DNA of 64,000 bases from an uncultured bacterium (GTDB lineage: Bacteria > Verrucomicrobiota > Lentisphaeria > Victivallales > Victivallaceae): assembly GCA_900551245.1 (NCBI GenBank), contig URVC01000016.1, positions 10,763-74,762 on the forward strand, given 5' to 3'. The translations under genes were made by a program, and so were the position numbers. This document shows, piece by piece, positions 36,829 to 44,892 of this stretch. Position 1 is the stretch's first letter; each line of letters opens with the position of its first letter. Under the pieces are notes generated by a model that was not told the DNA's origin, did not search any database, and saw only the letters and a program-made list of their open reading frames with translations.

Positions 36829-37632
36829 TCAATAGATCTCATCCCCGTAGAAGAACTGCAGGTTGTCCGCAACTTTCTGACGCATCTCGATGGTGGATTG
36901 CGAGGCGACATGCAGATCCGGGAAGAGGACGTTGACCTGTTTGTTATGGACGGCCCAGTAGCAGGTGCCGCTGAGGCTTGAACTGCCCCAGATCACGCTG
37001 GTTCCGCCCAGTCCCGATACTTTCGCTCCGGAGGTCTTCAGCGTCCCGTAGGGCGTGCGGACACAGGCGAGCATCACAAAGGTGCTCGGCGCCTTCTCCG
37101 GGATCATTATTTTGAAGTCGTCGCCGCTCTTTGCACCGATTTCACTGCCGCGATAATACCAGCGCCCCTTCTCATTGCCCCAGCCTTTGGTGCCGCACCA
37201 GGCTCCGTGATTTTCCCAGTGGCCGTCGGCATTGGCCCCGTAGGTGTATTCGAAGTAGGCGCTGTTCGCGTCGTGCGGAATTTTGGATTCCGGACAGACC
37301 GTCACCTGATTGCTCGGGTTGGCGTAACCGGCATTGGCCAGAATCTGACCCCATGTCCCGTAGGTGTACCCCCTGCCGCCGTTCTGGCTGTTGTGGCAGG
37401 GCTTGAAATACCATCCCTCCGCCGACGGAACCCGCATCAGGAAGTAGCCGTTGAAATCGCTTCCGTACATGCCGATCATCATTCCGCACTGTTTCAGATT
37501 GGAGATGCATTTGGCGGCTCTTGCGGTGGTGCGCGCCTTGTTCAGTGCCGGCATGAGGAGCGCAGCCAGAATGGCGATGATTGCGATCACGACGAGGAAT
37601 TCAATAAGGGTAAAATTTGTGTTCCTTTTCAT
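36829..37632 (-). CDS. Pseudopilin-like protein inside the sugar-acid operon (variant H-x9-DL)
   Basis: 267 residues from the ATG at 37630-37632, preceded by AAGGAGG. The leader MKRNTN is followed by FTLIEFLVVIAIIAILAALLMPALNKARTTAR. The usual C-terminal signature is altered: HNKQVNVLFPDLHV has the right spacing but DL instead of DG. It lies between the GH50-like enzyme (57 bases upstream) and the propeller gene (189 bases downstream). This is the one intact pseudopilin whose next gene has no export signal; the exported partner here would be the preceding GH50-like enzyme. Confidence 0.85.
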   Translation of the reverse strand: MKRNTNFTLIEFLVVIAIIAILAALLMPALNKARTTARAAKCISNLKQCGMMIGMYGSDFNGYFLMRVPSAEGWYFKPCHNSQNGGRGYTYGTWGQILANAGYANPSNQVTVCPESKIPHDANSAYFEYTYGANADGHWENHGAWCGTKGWGNEKGRWYYRGSEIGAKSGDDFKIMIPEKAPSTFVMLACVRTPYGTLKTSGAKVSGLGGTSVIWGSSSLSGTCYWAVHNKQVNVLFPDLHVASQSTIEMRQKVADNLQFFYGDEIY

Positions 37633-37689
37633 GTTCACCTCCTTGTGTTATGATGGATGCCGATTTCTCCAAAAATCTTCTCCTGTTGG

Positions 37690-39720
37690 TCACTTTTCCT
37701 CTCTGAAGCGGATGTCGTACATGGTCTCGCTCAAACGGCGGGTGGTTCGTGTCATCTCCGGGTACGGTGTGTCGGTGATATCCACGAAGCCGAAGGGATA
37801 CGCTTCCCCTCTGGCATCCCTGCCGGTCACCAGCTGACTGCGGTAGCAGAACCAGCTGGCGCCGACGAGGGCGGGATTGGCGAGAATGTCGCGGAAGACC
37901 TGCTGAAACACTTCGGCCCGTTCCTTCTGATCGCGGTAAGGCTGCGCCCCCCAGTAGCCGCGGCCGTCCGCCCGGATCGAATACTCCGACAGCCAGATCG
38001 GCTTCGTGATGCCGGGCATGCCGAGATCCCGGTAGAGCAGATAATAGCTGTTGATGCTCACCACATCACAGTATTGATTCGCGATGTATGCCACCTGGAG
38101 ATCGGCATCGGGCAGCGGCCGGAGCCGGGAGCCCAGATAGAGATGATTCGGGGCATTGCGCCGGACCGCGTCCCGGCAGACCCGATAGTAACGGTCGATC
38201 ATCACTCGACCGAATGCCGCCATATCCGAGTGGCTTTTCCGCTTGTCGAACCGGATTTTCCGGGAACTCATGAAATCGTCGTAATCGGCATAGTCGGCGC
38301 TCCAGATCCGGTTCAAGTCGCGGATGGAGGGATATTTTTTCTCCAGAAACTTCCGGAACTCTTTTTTCCCGGGCATGGCGGCCGGAGCTGTCGCTACATG
38401 TTCGCCCAGCTCCACCGGATTCAGCGTCAGCTCGTTGTGAATGAAATAGCCGATGCACCACGGGTCGTCGATGGTGAATTTCCACTGCGTCTTGAAGGCG
38501 TCATCCAGCGACTGGACGAACGCCGGATCAAATGCATCGTAGAATTTCCGCCCCGGTATCAGCGCCGGTTTCGACCAGTCGAGCAACACCGGAGTGTAGG
38601 CGAGACGACCTCCGCGATACACCCGTTTGTCGCACCAGCCGCCTACGGTGTTGAAGCCCCATTTGCAGAGCCGTTCCTGCGCCATGTCGACGGCGGAGGG
38701 ATCGATGCTGCCGTATTTGATTTTGAGATTGCGACTGGTGTGATCCTCCAGATGGGTGAACCAGTGGCGGCGATCTTTTTTGTAGTCGTTCTGACGGAAC
38801 CGGATTCCATTCATTCCCATACCGAAAAAGAGTTTCCCCTCCGGATCCACCAGAGTCCAGCGGTCGCGGTACCGGTCAACCCGGAAGAATCCGGTCGCCC
38901 GGAGCGTCGGCCCGTCCGCCCAGCCGCCGAACCGGGTCCGCCGGGGAATCGGCGTCGTCGCCGCCAGAGCCTTGCGCTCCTCAACCGCCCGTGCTTTCAG
39001 ATCCGCTTCGGAGCGGACCTTCTCCGGCCAGTCCGCGTGGATGTACTGCCCGAAATCATCGATGAAGGGGAAGAACTTCTCCGGATGGGCCAGCAGCGGA
39101 GTGTATTGCGGTGGTTGCCCGGTGAGACGGAAGTTGGTGAGTTTGAATTTATACTCCTTCTCCTGATAGAGCGAAGCGCTCAGAACGCCGAAGTCGACGC
39201 TCAGCCGTTCGCGGAACAAATTGACGTTGCAGTCGACTCCCGCCGGACTCAGGCGAAGCCGGGGATCCAGCGCAATCCGGCTGAAGGGGGCTACGGTCGC
39301 GTAGGGGGCGGTGACCGTGACCTTCGACCGTGCGGGAATTATCTGTCGGAAGTTTTCTGTTGCCCGTTCCACTTTGCCGTGGTGGGTGACGATCCGCACC
39401 TGAAAGACCAGCGTGCGGTCGTTGCAGTTCTCCACGTCGACCGCGAAAGCGCCGTAGGAGGCCATGCGGTCGGAAAAGCGGGAGTCCTTCTGAACAATCG
39501 CCACCACCATGAAGGGCGCTTCGACGCCCGGGCGGGACTGGGTCGGCCGGAAAAGCACCTCCAGGCCGGATGGCACTCCGGACATCTTGCGGGCGACGCA
39601 ACGATTCTTTTTCGGGTAGATGCGGTATTCATCGTTCTTCCATACCAGCTCCGCCGCGGAGGCCGCCGCCAGCAGGCAGCCGGTCATTCCGCAGGCGATT
39701 CCCCATTGCAGCAGATTCAT
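37690..39720 (-). CDS. Secreted GH50/agarase-like glycoside hydrolase
   Basis: 676 residues, signal peptide to about residue 23 (ACGMTGCLLAAASAA). An N-terminal beta-sandwich (about 25-200) is followed by a barrel with GFFRVDRYRDRWTLVDPEGKLFFGMGMNGIRF (about 277-308), close to the GH50 agarase entry motif. Acid/base E430 lies in DDPWCIGYFIHNE and nucleophile E579 in KPIWLSEYS. Compared with the 900-residue enzyme at 3625-6327 it has the same barrel plan but no CBM9 domain. It starts 15 bases after the GH39-like gene stop. With the sugar-acid dehydratase and aldolase upstream, a galactose-containing polymer is a reasonable but unproven substrate. Confidence 0.75.
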   Translation of the reverse strand: MNLLQWGIACGMTGCLLAAASAAELVWKNDEYRIYPKKNRCVARKMSGVPSGLEVLFRPTQSRPGVEAPFMVVAIVQKDSRFSDRMASYGAFAVDVENCNDRTLVFQVRIVTHHGKVERATENFRQIIPARSKVTVTAPYATVAPFSRIALDPRLRLSPAGVDCNVNLFRERLSVDFGVLSASLYQEKEYKFKLTNFRLTGQPPQYTPLLAHPEKFFPFIDDFGQYIHADWPEKVRSEADLKARAVEERKALAATTPIPRRTRFGGWADGPTLRATGFFRVDRYRDRWTLVDPEGKLFFGMGMNGIRFRQNDYKKDRRHWFTHLEDHTSRNLKIKYGSIDPSAVDMAQERLCKWGFNTVGGWCDKRVYRGGRLAYTPVLLDWSKPALIPGRKFYDAFDPAFVQSLDDAFKTQWKFTIDDPWCIGYFIHNELTLNPVELGEHVATAPAAMPGKKEFRKFLEKKYPSIRDLNRIWSADYADYDDFMSSRKIRFDKRKSHSDMAAFGRVMIDRYYRVCRDAVRRNAPNHLYLGSRLRPLPDADLQVAYIANQYCDVVSINSYYLLYRDLGMPGITKPIWLSEYSIRADGRGYWGAQPYRDQKERAEVFQQVFRDILANPALVGASWFCYRSQLVTGRDARGEAYPFGFVDITDTPYPEMTRTTRRLSETMYDIRFREEK

Positions 39721-39735
39721 AGTGCAACCATCCCT

Positions 39736-41331
39736 TCAGTTTTGAATTTCGTCGAACATCGATGCATCCGCAATGAAAAGCGGGTAGTCCATGACCGGAA
39801 AGCGGTGAATGCGGAGTGTGCCGTAGAAATTGCCGCCCTCCAGCGTGGGCTGTACCAGCTGTTCATCCAGCTGCCAGACATTTCGCCGAATCGGGTCGAT
39901 CACCACCGGATTTTCAAACATCTCCGCGTCATCCATCAGCATGTAGATAGAACCGTACACCGCCGGGGCGGAGAGTTCGACGTGTTCCGGATTCCAGAAG
40001 GCGAACAGCGGTTTCCCGTTGCGGCGGAAGGCGTGCGCCTCCACCCGGTAGGGCGCACGCGGTTCGAACGCCTGCCAGTTGTCGGGACGGAACGCACAGA
40101 AGTTGTCCGGCGCGTTCTCCAGCCCGTCGAAGAGATATCCCATCCCCTGCATCGCATAGTAGGCCAGTTTCCCGCAGTTGTGTTTCGCATCGATCACACC
40201 GTAATACTGGTCGCGCCCGTCCGAATAATAGCAGAGAAAATCGGTCACAGTGAAGATCGAACTCAGTTCCGCGCCACAGGCCAGATCCGTCAGAAACCGG
40301 CGTGTCAGATATTTCGCCTGCGCCATCTCCGTCGGGAAGGAAAAGAGCATCGACTTGCCGCTGGCACGCCCGCTTTCCCCCTGCCAGAAACGGATTTTCT
40401 TTGCCGGATCAGAAGGACGCAGACAGGCGCGGAGATGGTTCACCCGTTCCCCGATGAACTCCTCCGGTACCGAGCCGTAGAAGTGATAACTGAAGATGTC
40501 GATGTGATCGGCGAGCTTGTTTTTCCCGAGCGCCTTGATGTAGCTGGTACCGGTCTGGGCGACATCGGCGATGATCTGCGCTTCCGGAATTTCCGCCCGG
40601 ACCATCGCCGCCGTCCGGGCGACGAATTCGGTATAGTCCTTCGCCTTTTCTGCCAGGGACATGGTATCCCAGAGGGAGATCCCATTGTGTGTCCAGAACG
40701 CTTCCGGTTCGTTCCAGACCTCGAAGTAGCGGACTCGGCCGCGGAAGTGGCGGCAGAGGGCCCGGACATACTGCTCCCAGGCGTTCATGCCCTTTTCTCC
40801 ATGGTAGAGCGGAACTTCCCCCACCCAGCCCCGTGCCCAGCCGGGGACGATCTTTCCCGCCGCTTCGCGCCACGCTTTCTCATACGCCGCCGCCGGAGTG
40901 TGGACCGGGTGGCCGAAACTCAGGCTGAACCAGGTCTCCATTCCGATTTCCGCCAGGGAGTTCACCACTTCGTCCAGCCAGGAGAAGTCGTACTCTCCCG
41001 GAACTTTCTCGCACTTCATCCAGCCGGTCTGACAGCGGGCGAACTTCACGCCGCTCTCCGCGAGGAAAGGAATGGTCTTCCGGGGATCGAAGGTATCGCG
41101 GTCGAGTGTCTCAAAGCCGATTCCGAGGATGGAGTGCTTCACATCGATGCTTTTCTTCGATGGAAGACGCCCCAGCAGTTCCGCTCCGGGGAAGTGTTCC
41201 ATGGGATCCTCCTCCAGATTGAAATGGTTCGGATCCGTCCAGAAATCCTCCCGCGGAACCGGCGGCACAATGATGTCTGCTGCATTCAACCGTTTTTTCA
41301 CATTTTCCAGCATTTCCCGTTTCTCCTGCAT
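39736..41331 (-). CDS. Cytoplasmic GH39-like clan-A glycoside hydrolase
   Basis: 531 residues, no signal peptide. The TIM barrel has FLAESGVKFARCQTGWMKCE, VRYFEVWNEPEAFW with acid/base E208, IDIFSYHFYG, and IRFWQGESGRASG with E319 as likely nucleophile, followed by a C-terminal beta-sandwich. The first ATG overlaps the SDR stop (TAATG) but lacks a ribosome site; the ATG six codons later (41311-41313) has CAGGAG 9 bases before it and may be the true start. It would cleave imported oligosaccharides whose sugars then enter the neighbouring oxidative route. Confidence 0.75.
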   Translation of the reverse strand: MQEKREMLENVKKRLNAADIIVPPVPREDFWTDPNHFNLEEDPMEHFPGAELLGRLPSKKSIDVKHSILGIGFETLDRDTFDPRKTIPFLAESGVKFARCQTGWMKCEKVPGEYDFSWLDEVVNSLAEIGMETWFSLSFGHPVHTPAAAYEKAWREAAGKIVPGWARGWVGEVPLYHGEKGMNAWEQYVRALCRHFRGRVRYFEVWNEPEAFWTHNGISLWDTMSLAEKAKDYTEFVARTAAMVRAEIPEAQIIADVAQTGTSYIKALGKNKLADHIDIFSYHFYGSVPEEFIGERVNHLRACLRPSDPAKKIRFWQGESGRASGKSMLFSFPTEMAQAKYLTRRFLTDLACGAELSSIFTVTDFLCYYSDGRDQYYGVIDAKHNCGKLAYYAMQGMGYLFDGLENAPDNFCAFRPDNWQAFEPRAPYRVEAHAFRRNGKPLFAFWNPEHVELSAPAVYGSIYMLMDDAEMFENPVVIDPIRRNVWQLDEQLVQPTLEGGNFYGTLRIHRFPVMDYPLFIADASMFDEIQN

Positions 41332-42074
41332 TATGGCGCAAAATAGACGCCGCTGTTGATGTTTACTGTTTCTCCAGTCATCGCTCCACTGCGGAGGGTG
41401 TGGACCGCGGCCTCCGCAACCTCTTCCGCAGTGGCCGCGCGATGAAGCGGAAAGCGTTGCAGTTTCCTCTCAATTTCCTCATCGGAGAGGCGATTGCGAA
41501 TGTTTTCCGTCTCCACCATTCCCGGAGCCAGCGTGTTGACGGTGATGCCGAACTCCCCCAGCTCCAGCGCGAGACAGCGGGTCAACGCGTGCATTCCCGC
41601 TTTCGAAACCGCATAGGGCAGCAGCCGCTCCTCCATCCCGATGTGCGCCTGTACGCTCGAGACATTCAGAATCCGCCCCCAGCGACGGCGCTTCATCCCC
41701 TCTTTGACCGCCTGCGCACAGAGATAGGCGCCGGTTAGATTGACGTTCAGCAGGTGATTGAACCAGGTGCCGTCGCTCATGCCTGCCGGACGTTTGTAGG
41801 GGTCCTGCCGGGCGTTGTTGACCAGAATGTCGATCGCCATTCCGCCGATTGTCCGATGCACTTCTGCCTCATCGGTGATGTCGAAGAGCAGCGTGTCGGC
41901 GGAGAATCCCTTCCGCCGCAGATCGCTGCATACCTTCGCCGCCTTTTCCGGCGAGTGGGCGCAGTTGATCAGAACCCGGCACCCCTGTCCGGCCAGCGCT
42001 TCGGCGATGGCGCGTCCGAGCCCTTGCGCCGAGCCGGTGACGAGAGCCACTTTTTCTGCAAGTTTGTCAGCCAT
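41331..42074 (-). CDS. SDR-family NAD(P)-dependent sugar dehydrogenase candidate
   Basis: 247 residues from the ATG at 42072-42074 (AGGGAGA upstream); a longer frame start is unlikely because it would lie well inside the aldolase gene. Signatures are the Rossmann TGSAQGLG (13-20), NNAR, the catalytic NVSS and YAVSK, and the late MTGETVNINSG. The 5' end overlaps the aldolase stop by 8 bases. Beside a sugar-acid dehydratase and an aldolase it probably oxidises a sugar or a keto intermediate; the exact substrate is not readable. Confidence 0.85.
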   Translation of the reverse strand: MADKLAEKVALVTGSAQGLGRAIAEALAGQGCRVLINCAHSPEKAAKVCSDLRRKGFSADTLLFDITDEAEVHRTIGGMAIDILVNNARQDPYKRPAGMSDGTWFNHLLNVNLTGAYLCAQAVKEGMKRRRWGRILNVSSVQAHIGMEERLLPYAVSKAGMHALTRCLALELGEFGITVNTLAPGMVETENIRNRLSDEEIERKLQRFPLHRAATAEEVAEAAVHTLRSGAMTGETVNINSGVYFAP

Positions 42075-42711
42075 GTACGATCTCCCTGAAATGAAGTTCA
42101 ATCTGCCGGGCGAGGGCGGTACGATCCCGCCGTTCTACCGGAATCTGTGGAAAAACCGAAGCTCCCGCTCCAACCGCGACCGCCCCGGTCGCCAGCATGG
42201 AACGGAGTGTTTCCGGCATCACTCCGCCGGTCACGATAAACGGGATGTGCGACAGCGGCGCCATCACCGTTTTCACGTATTGTTCCTGCCCCGGAAGAAT
42301 CGGGAACAGTTTGACCAGATCCGCGCCCGCTTCCCACGCACGCAGAATTTCGTCCGGGGTGAATGCACCCGGAATCGCGGCCGCCCCCCGGCGGTGGGCC
42401 GTTTCGATTACGGCCGGAGAGCAGGCCGGCGAAACGAGGAATTCCGCGCCCGCGTCCGCCGCCGCCTCCGCCATCGGGACATTGAGTACCGTTCCGGCGC
42501 CGATGCGGAGGTGCGGAAATTCCCGCCGGAGCTCCCGGATCGCGTCCCCCGTATGGCGGAGCGTTCCGGAGTCGGAGGGGTCGAAGGTGACTTCGAGAAA
42601 TTTCCCGCCCAGCGAGGCGAACACTTCCGCGCAGAAGAGAACCCGGTCCGCCGGAATGTGGCGAAGAATCGCGAGAAAACGGGCCTGCCTGAGCTCTTCA
42701 GAAAGTTTCAT
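42067..42711 (-). CDS. KDPG/KDPGal-type class I aldolase (Eda/DgoA family)
   Basis: 214 residues, the usual length. The enzyme splits a 2-keto-3-deoxy (phospho)sugar acid into pyruvate plus an aldehyde through a Schiff base. The lysine lies in GADLVKLFPI, the base glutamate in LEVTFD, with IGAGTVLN and FIVTGGV phosphate-loop elements. The Arg that follows the conserved Thr in E. coli KDPG aldolase (TLR) is Asp here (TFD); in the galactose-pathway homologue DgoA this site is also not Arg, so a non-KDPG substrate is likely. The start overlaps the dehydratase stop by 14 bases, which marks tight coupling. Confidence 0.88.
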   Translation of the reverse strand: MKLSEELRQARFLAILRHIPADRVLFCAEVFASLGGKFLEVTFDPSDSGTLRHTGDAIRELRREFPHLRIGAGTVLNVPMAEAAADAGAEFLVSPACSPAVIETAHRRGAAAIPGAFTPDEILRAWEAGADLVKLFPILPGQEQYVKTVMAPLSHIPFIVTGGVMPETLRSMLATGAVAVGAGASVFPQIPVERRDRTALARQIELHFREIVHG

Positions 42712-43885
42712 GTTCCAACTCCTTGAAGTAATAGACCGTGTCGTCTTTCGGGCGGATGTCGGTGACGTTCCCGGTGTAGTGGCGCAGATTGCGCGGTTTG
42801 TAAGGGTACTCCGCGAGGACGGATTCCTTCACTTCGATTCCCAGTCCCGGCCGGTCGGGAATGCGAATGCACCCCCGGTCGAATTCAACGCATTCGTCGG
42901 TGATGCGTTTCCGGAAACTTCCGTCCGTGAGCATGATTTCGTGGATGAGAAAATTCGGCGTGCAGGCGGCGAGCTGCAGAATCGCCGCGTTGGAGACCGG
43001 TCCGCTTGGATTGTGGAACGAGACCGGAATGTGTTTCGCCTCGGCCATCGCCGCAATCTTCTTCGATTCAAACATGCCGCCGGTGTGGAAGATGTCCGGC
43101 TGGGCGATGTCGACCGCATTCCGGGAGAAGAGCTCTTCGAAGCCGAACTTGGTGTAGACCCGTTCTCCGGCGGAAATCGGAATCGGTGACCGGGAGCGGA
43201 TTTCGGCCAGCACGGCAAGGTTGTCCGGCGGGCACGGCTCCTCCATCAACATGATGTTGTGCTGTTGAAGTTCGCGGGCGATCCGCAGGGCGGTGTAAGC
43301 GTTGAAGCGGCCGTGGCATTCGATCAGAAGATCGACCTCCGGACCGACCGCCTCCCGGACCGCACCGACGATTGCGGAGGCGTGACTGAGTTCCCGGTTG
43401 CCGATCGTCATATGGGCCTTGCCGAAGGGATCCCACTTCAATGCCGTGATGCCGAGCGCGGCGGTTTTCCGCGCCGCGGCCGCAAACTCTTCCGGACTCC
43501 GCGCGCCGACGAACCAGGCGTTGGCGTACATCCGCACGGAATCGCGCATTTTGCCGCCCATCAGGGCGTAGACCGGGGCGTTGAAATATTTTCCGGTGAT
43601 GTCCCACATCGCCATCTCGATGCCGCTGATTGCGGACATGAGCACCGGGCCGCCCTTCCAGTAAATGTCGCGGTAGACCTCGAAACACATCCGTTCGATC
43701 TCCCGCGGATCGCGGCCGACGATCAGCCGTTTCAGGTCTTCGACACAGCCGGTGAGGGCTCCCTCCTGCGTCCCCAGCGAGGCTTCGCCCCAGCCGTACA
43801 GCCCTTCGTCGGTTTCCACTTTCACAAAGGTCCAGTTGGTTCGGAAGGCGTCCATGACAAAGGTTTTGACTGCGGTGATCTTCAT
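42698..43885 (-). CDS. Enolase-superfamily sugar-acid dehydratase (galactonate-dehydratase-like)
   Basis: 395 residues with the capping domain (WTFVKVETDEGLYGWGEASLG; GGPVLMSAISGIEMAMWDITGK) and the TIM barrel of the mandelate racemase subgroup. Metal ligands sit in LLIECHGRFNAY, MEEPCPPDN and SAGERVYTKFGFEELF; QPDIFHTGGM and the His of SFHNPSGP complete the site. Such enzymes remove water from aldonic acids to give 2-keto-3-deoxy acids. Closest by eye is D-galactonate dehydratase (DgoD), but LKWDPFG at the second strand differs from the E. coli enzyme, so related aldonates are possible. It is the first gene of the operon, divergent from the PocR-AraC regulator. Confidence 0.82.
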   Translation of the reverse strand: MKITAVKTFVMDAFRTNWTFVKVETDEGLYGWGEASLGTQEGALTGCVEDLKRLIVGRDPREIERMCFEVYRDIYWKGGPVLMSAISGIEMAMWDITGKYFNAPVYALMGGKMRDSVRMYANAWFVGARSPEEFAAAARKTAALGITALKWDPFGKAHMTIGNRELSHASAIVGAVREAVGPEVDLLIECHGRFNAYTALRIARELQQHNIMLMEEPCPPDNLAVLAEIRSRSPIPISAGERVYTKFGFEELFSRNAVDIAQPDIFHTGGMFESKKIAAMAEAKHIPVSFHNPSGPVSNAAILQLAACTPNFLIHEIMLTDGSFRKRITDECVEFDRGCIRIPDRPGLGIEVKESVLAEYPYKPRNLRHYTGNVTDIRPKDDTVYYFKELEHETF

Positions 43886-43909
43886 GATTCTCTCCGTTTT
43901 TTATTTTTA

Positions 43910-43938
43910 ATTATACTTGAATCCGGAGAAAATGTATA
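43910..43938 (-). promoter_or_regulatory. Promoter of the sugar-acid/glycosidase operon, weak -35
   Basis: On the minus strand TATAAT (43915-43910) is perfect, while the site 17 bases upstream is TATACA (43938-43933), only a partial -35. This suits a promoter that needs an activator, and the AraC gene lies on the other side of an 82-base gap. Confidence 0.5.
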
Positions 43939-43967
43939 TATATTTCATGCTGAAAGAGAGGAAGATT

Positions 43968-44822
43968 ATGCTGAAAACCGACTTTATGGAAAAGTTGCGG
44001 CTGTTTTCCGAGGAGCTGAAGACGCTGGGGAATTTTCTCGAAAGCGGTTTCGTCTGGCATTTTTCCGACAACGACCTGCTGATGAACGTATTGCAGGAGC
44101 AGTGCGAGCACGCGAATCCCTACTGCCGGATGATCAAGGGCAATCCTTATCGGAAGCTGAACCGCTGTATTCACTTTCATCACGACGAATCGTTTCGGAA
44201 ACTGCGGCTGTCGCCGGGGTTCCGGATTGCGGAGTGCCATGCGGGCGTGAAGACCCTCGCGGTGGGCATGACGGTTTCCGGAGTCTTGAAGGGAGTGCTG
44301 TTTGTCGGGCCGTTCGCCGGGGAGACGAAGCGGCTGGTTCCGCTGGATCTCCCGTCCGTTTCGGACCGGAAACTGAGTCTGCTGGGCGACTACCTCAAAC
44401 AGCGGATGGATCATCTCTTCGATTCGGAGTGGCTGCCCGGGCAGGAAAAACCACTTCTGACCCAGCTCCCCTCTTCGGATCGACGGATTCTCGCCGCGGC
44501 CAATTACATGCGGGACCACTGCTATGACTGGATTACGGCGAAGCAGGCGGCGGAGGTCAGTGGATTGAGCGTCTCCCGTTTTCTGCACCTGTTCCGGACG
44601 GAGACGGGATATTCCTTCAGCGACTGGCTGCAGCGGCTGCGGGTGGCCCGGGCCTGCCGTCTGCTGGAGGAGTCCCCCTACAAGCTGGCGGAGATCGCCG
44701 AGATCGCCGGGATTCGCGATCAGAGCCGGATGACGGTTCTGTTCCGGCGGTATCTCAACACCACCCCCGGAGAGTACCGGGCTTCGTCCCGCCGGGAGAA
44801 TGCGGCGAAGGCCGACGCCTGA
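43968..44822 (+). CDS. AraC-family regulator with PocR-like sensor domain
   Basis: 284 residues from the ATG at 43968 (GAGAGGAAG just before it); an in-frame ATG at 43947 is possible. Residues about 1-170 resemble the PocR sensory domain: CRMIKGNPYRKLNRCIHFHHDESFRK, FRIAECHAGVKTLAVGMTVSGVLKGVLFVGPF. The C-terminal double helix-turn-helix is AANYMRDHCYDWITAKQAAEVSGLSVSRFLHLFRTETGYSFSDWLQRLRVARACRLLEESPYKLAEIAEIAGIRDQSRMTVLFRRYLNTTPGEYR. It diverges from the dehydratase operon, which it probably activates. It converges on the cassette D enzyme across 70 bases that contain a G/C-rich hairpin-like stretch. Confidence 0.87.
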   Translation: MLKTDFMEKLRLFSEELKTLGNFLESGFVWHFSDNDLLMNVLQEQCEHANPYCRMIKGNPYRKLNRCIHFHHDESFRKLRLSPGFRIAECHAGVKTLAVGMTVSGVLKGVLFVGPFAGETKRLVPLDLPSVSDRKLSLLGDYLKQRMDHLFDSEWLPGQEKPLLTQLPSSDRRILAAANYMRDHCYDWITAKQAAEVSGLSVSRFLHLFRTETGYSFSDWLQRLRVARACRLLEESPYKLAEIAEIAGIRDQSRMTVLFRRYLNTTPGEYRASSRRENAAKADA

Positions 44823-44892
44823 TTTCAGGTGCCGGCCGCGGACGGGGGGAGGGGGCGGAAACCTCTCCTCCCCGCCCGTCGCAGAGGCGTTG

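Noticed and set aside
37657..41346. A 1229-codon plus-strand open frame
   Set aside because: It is antisense to the GH50-like and GH39-like genes, which have motifs, starts and ribosome sites. GC-rich codon use leaves the opposite strand free of stops, and the translated product has no domain.
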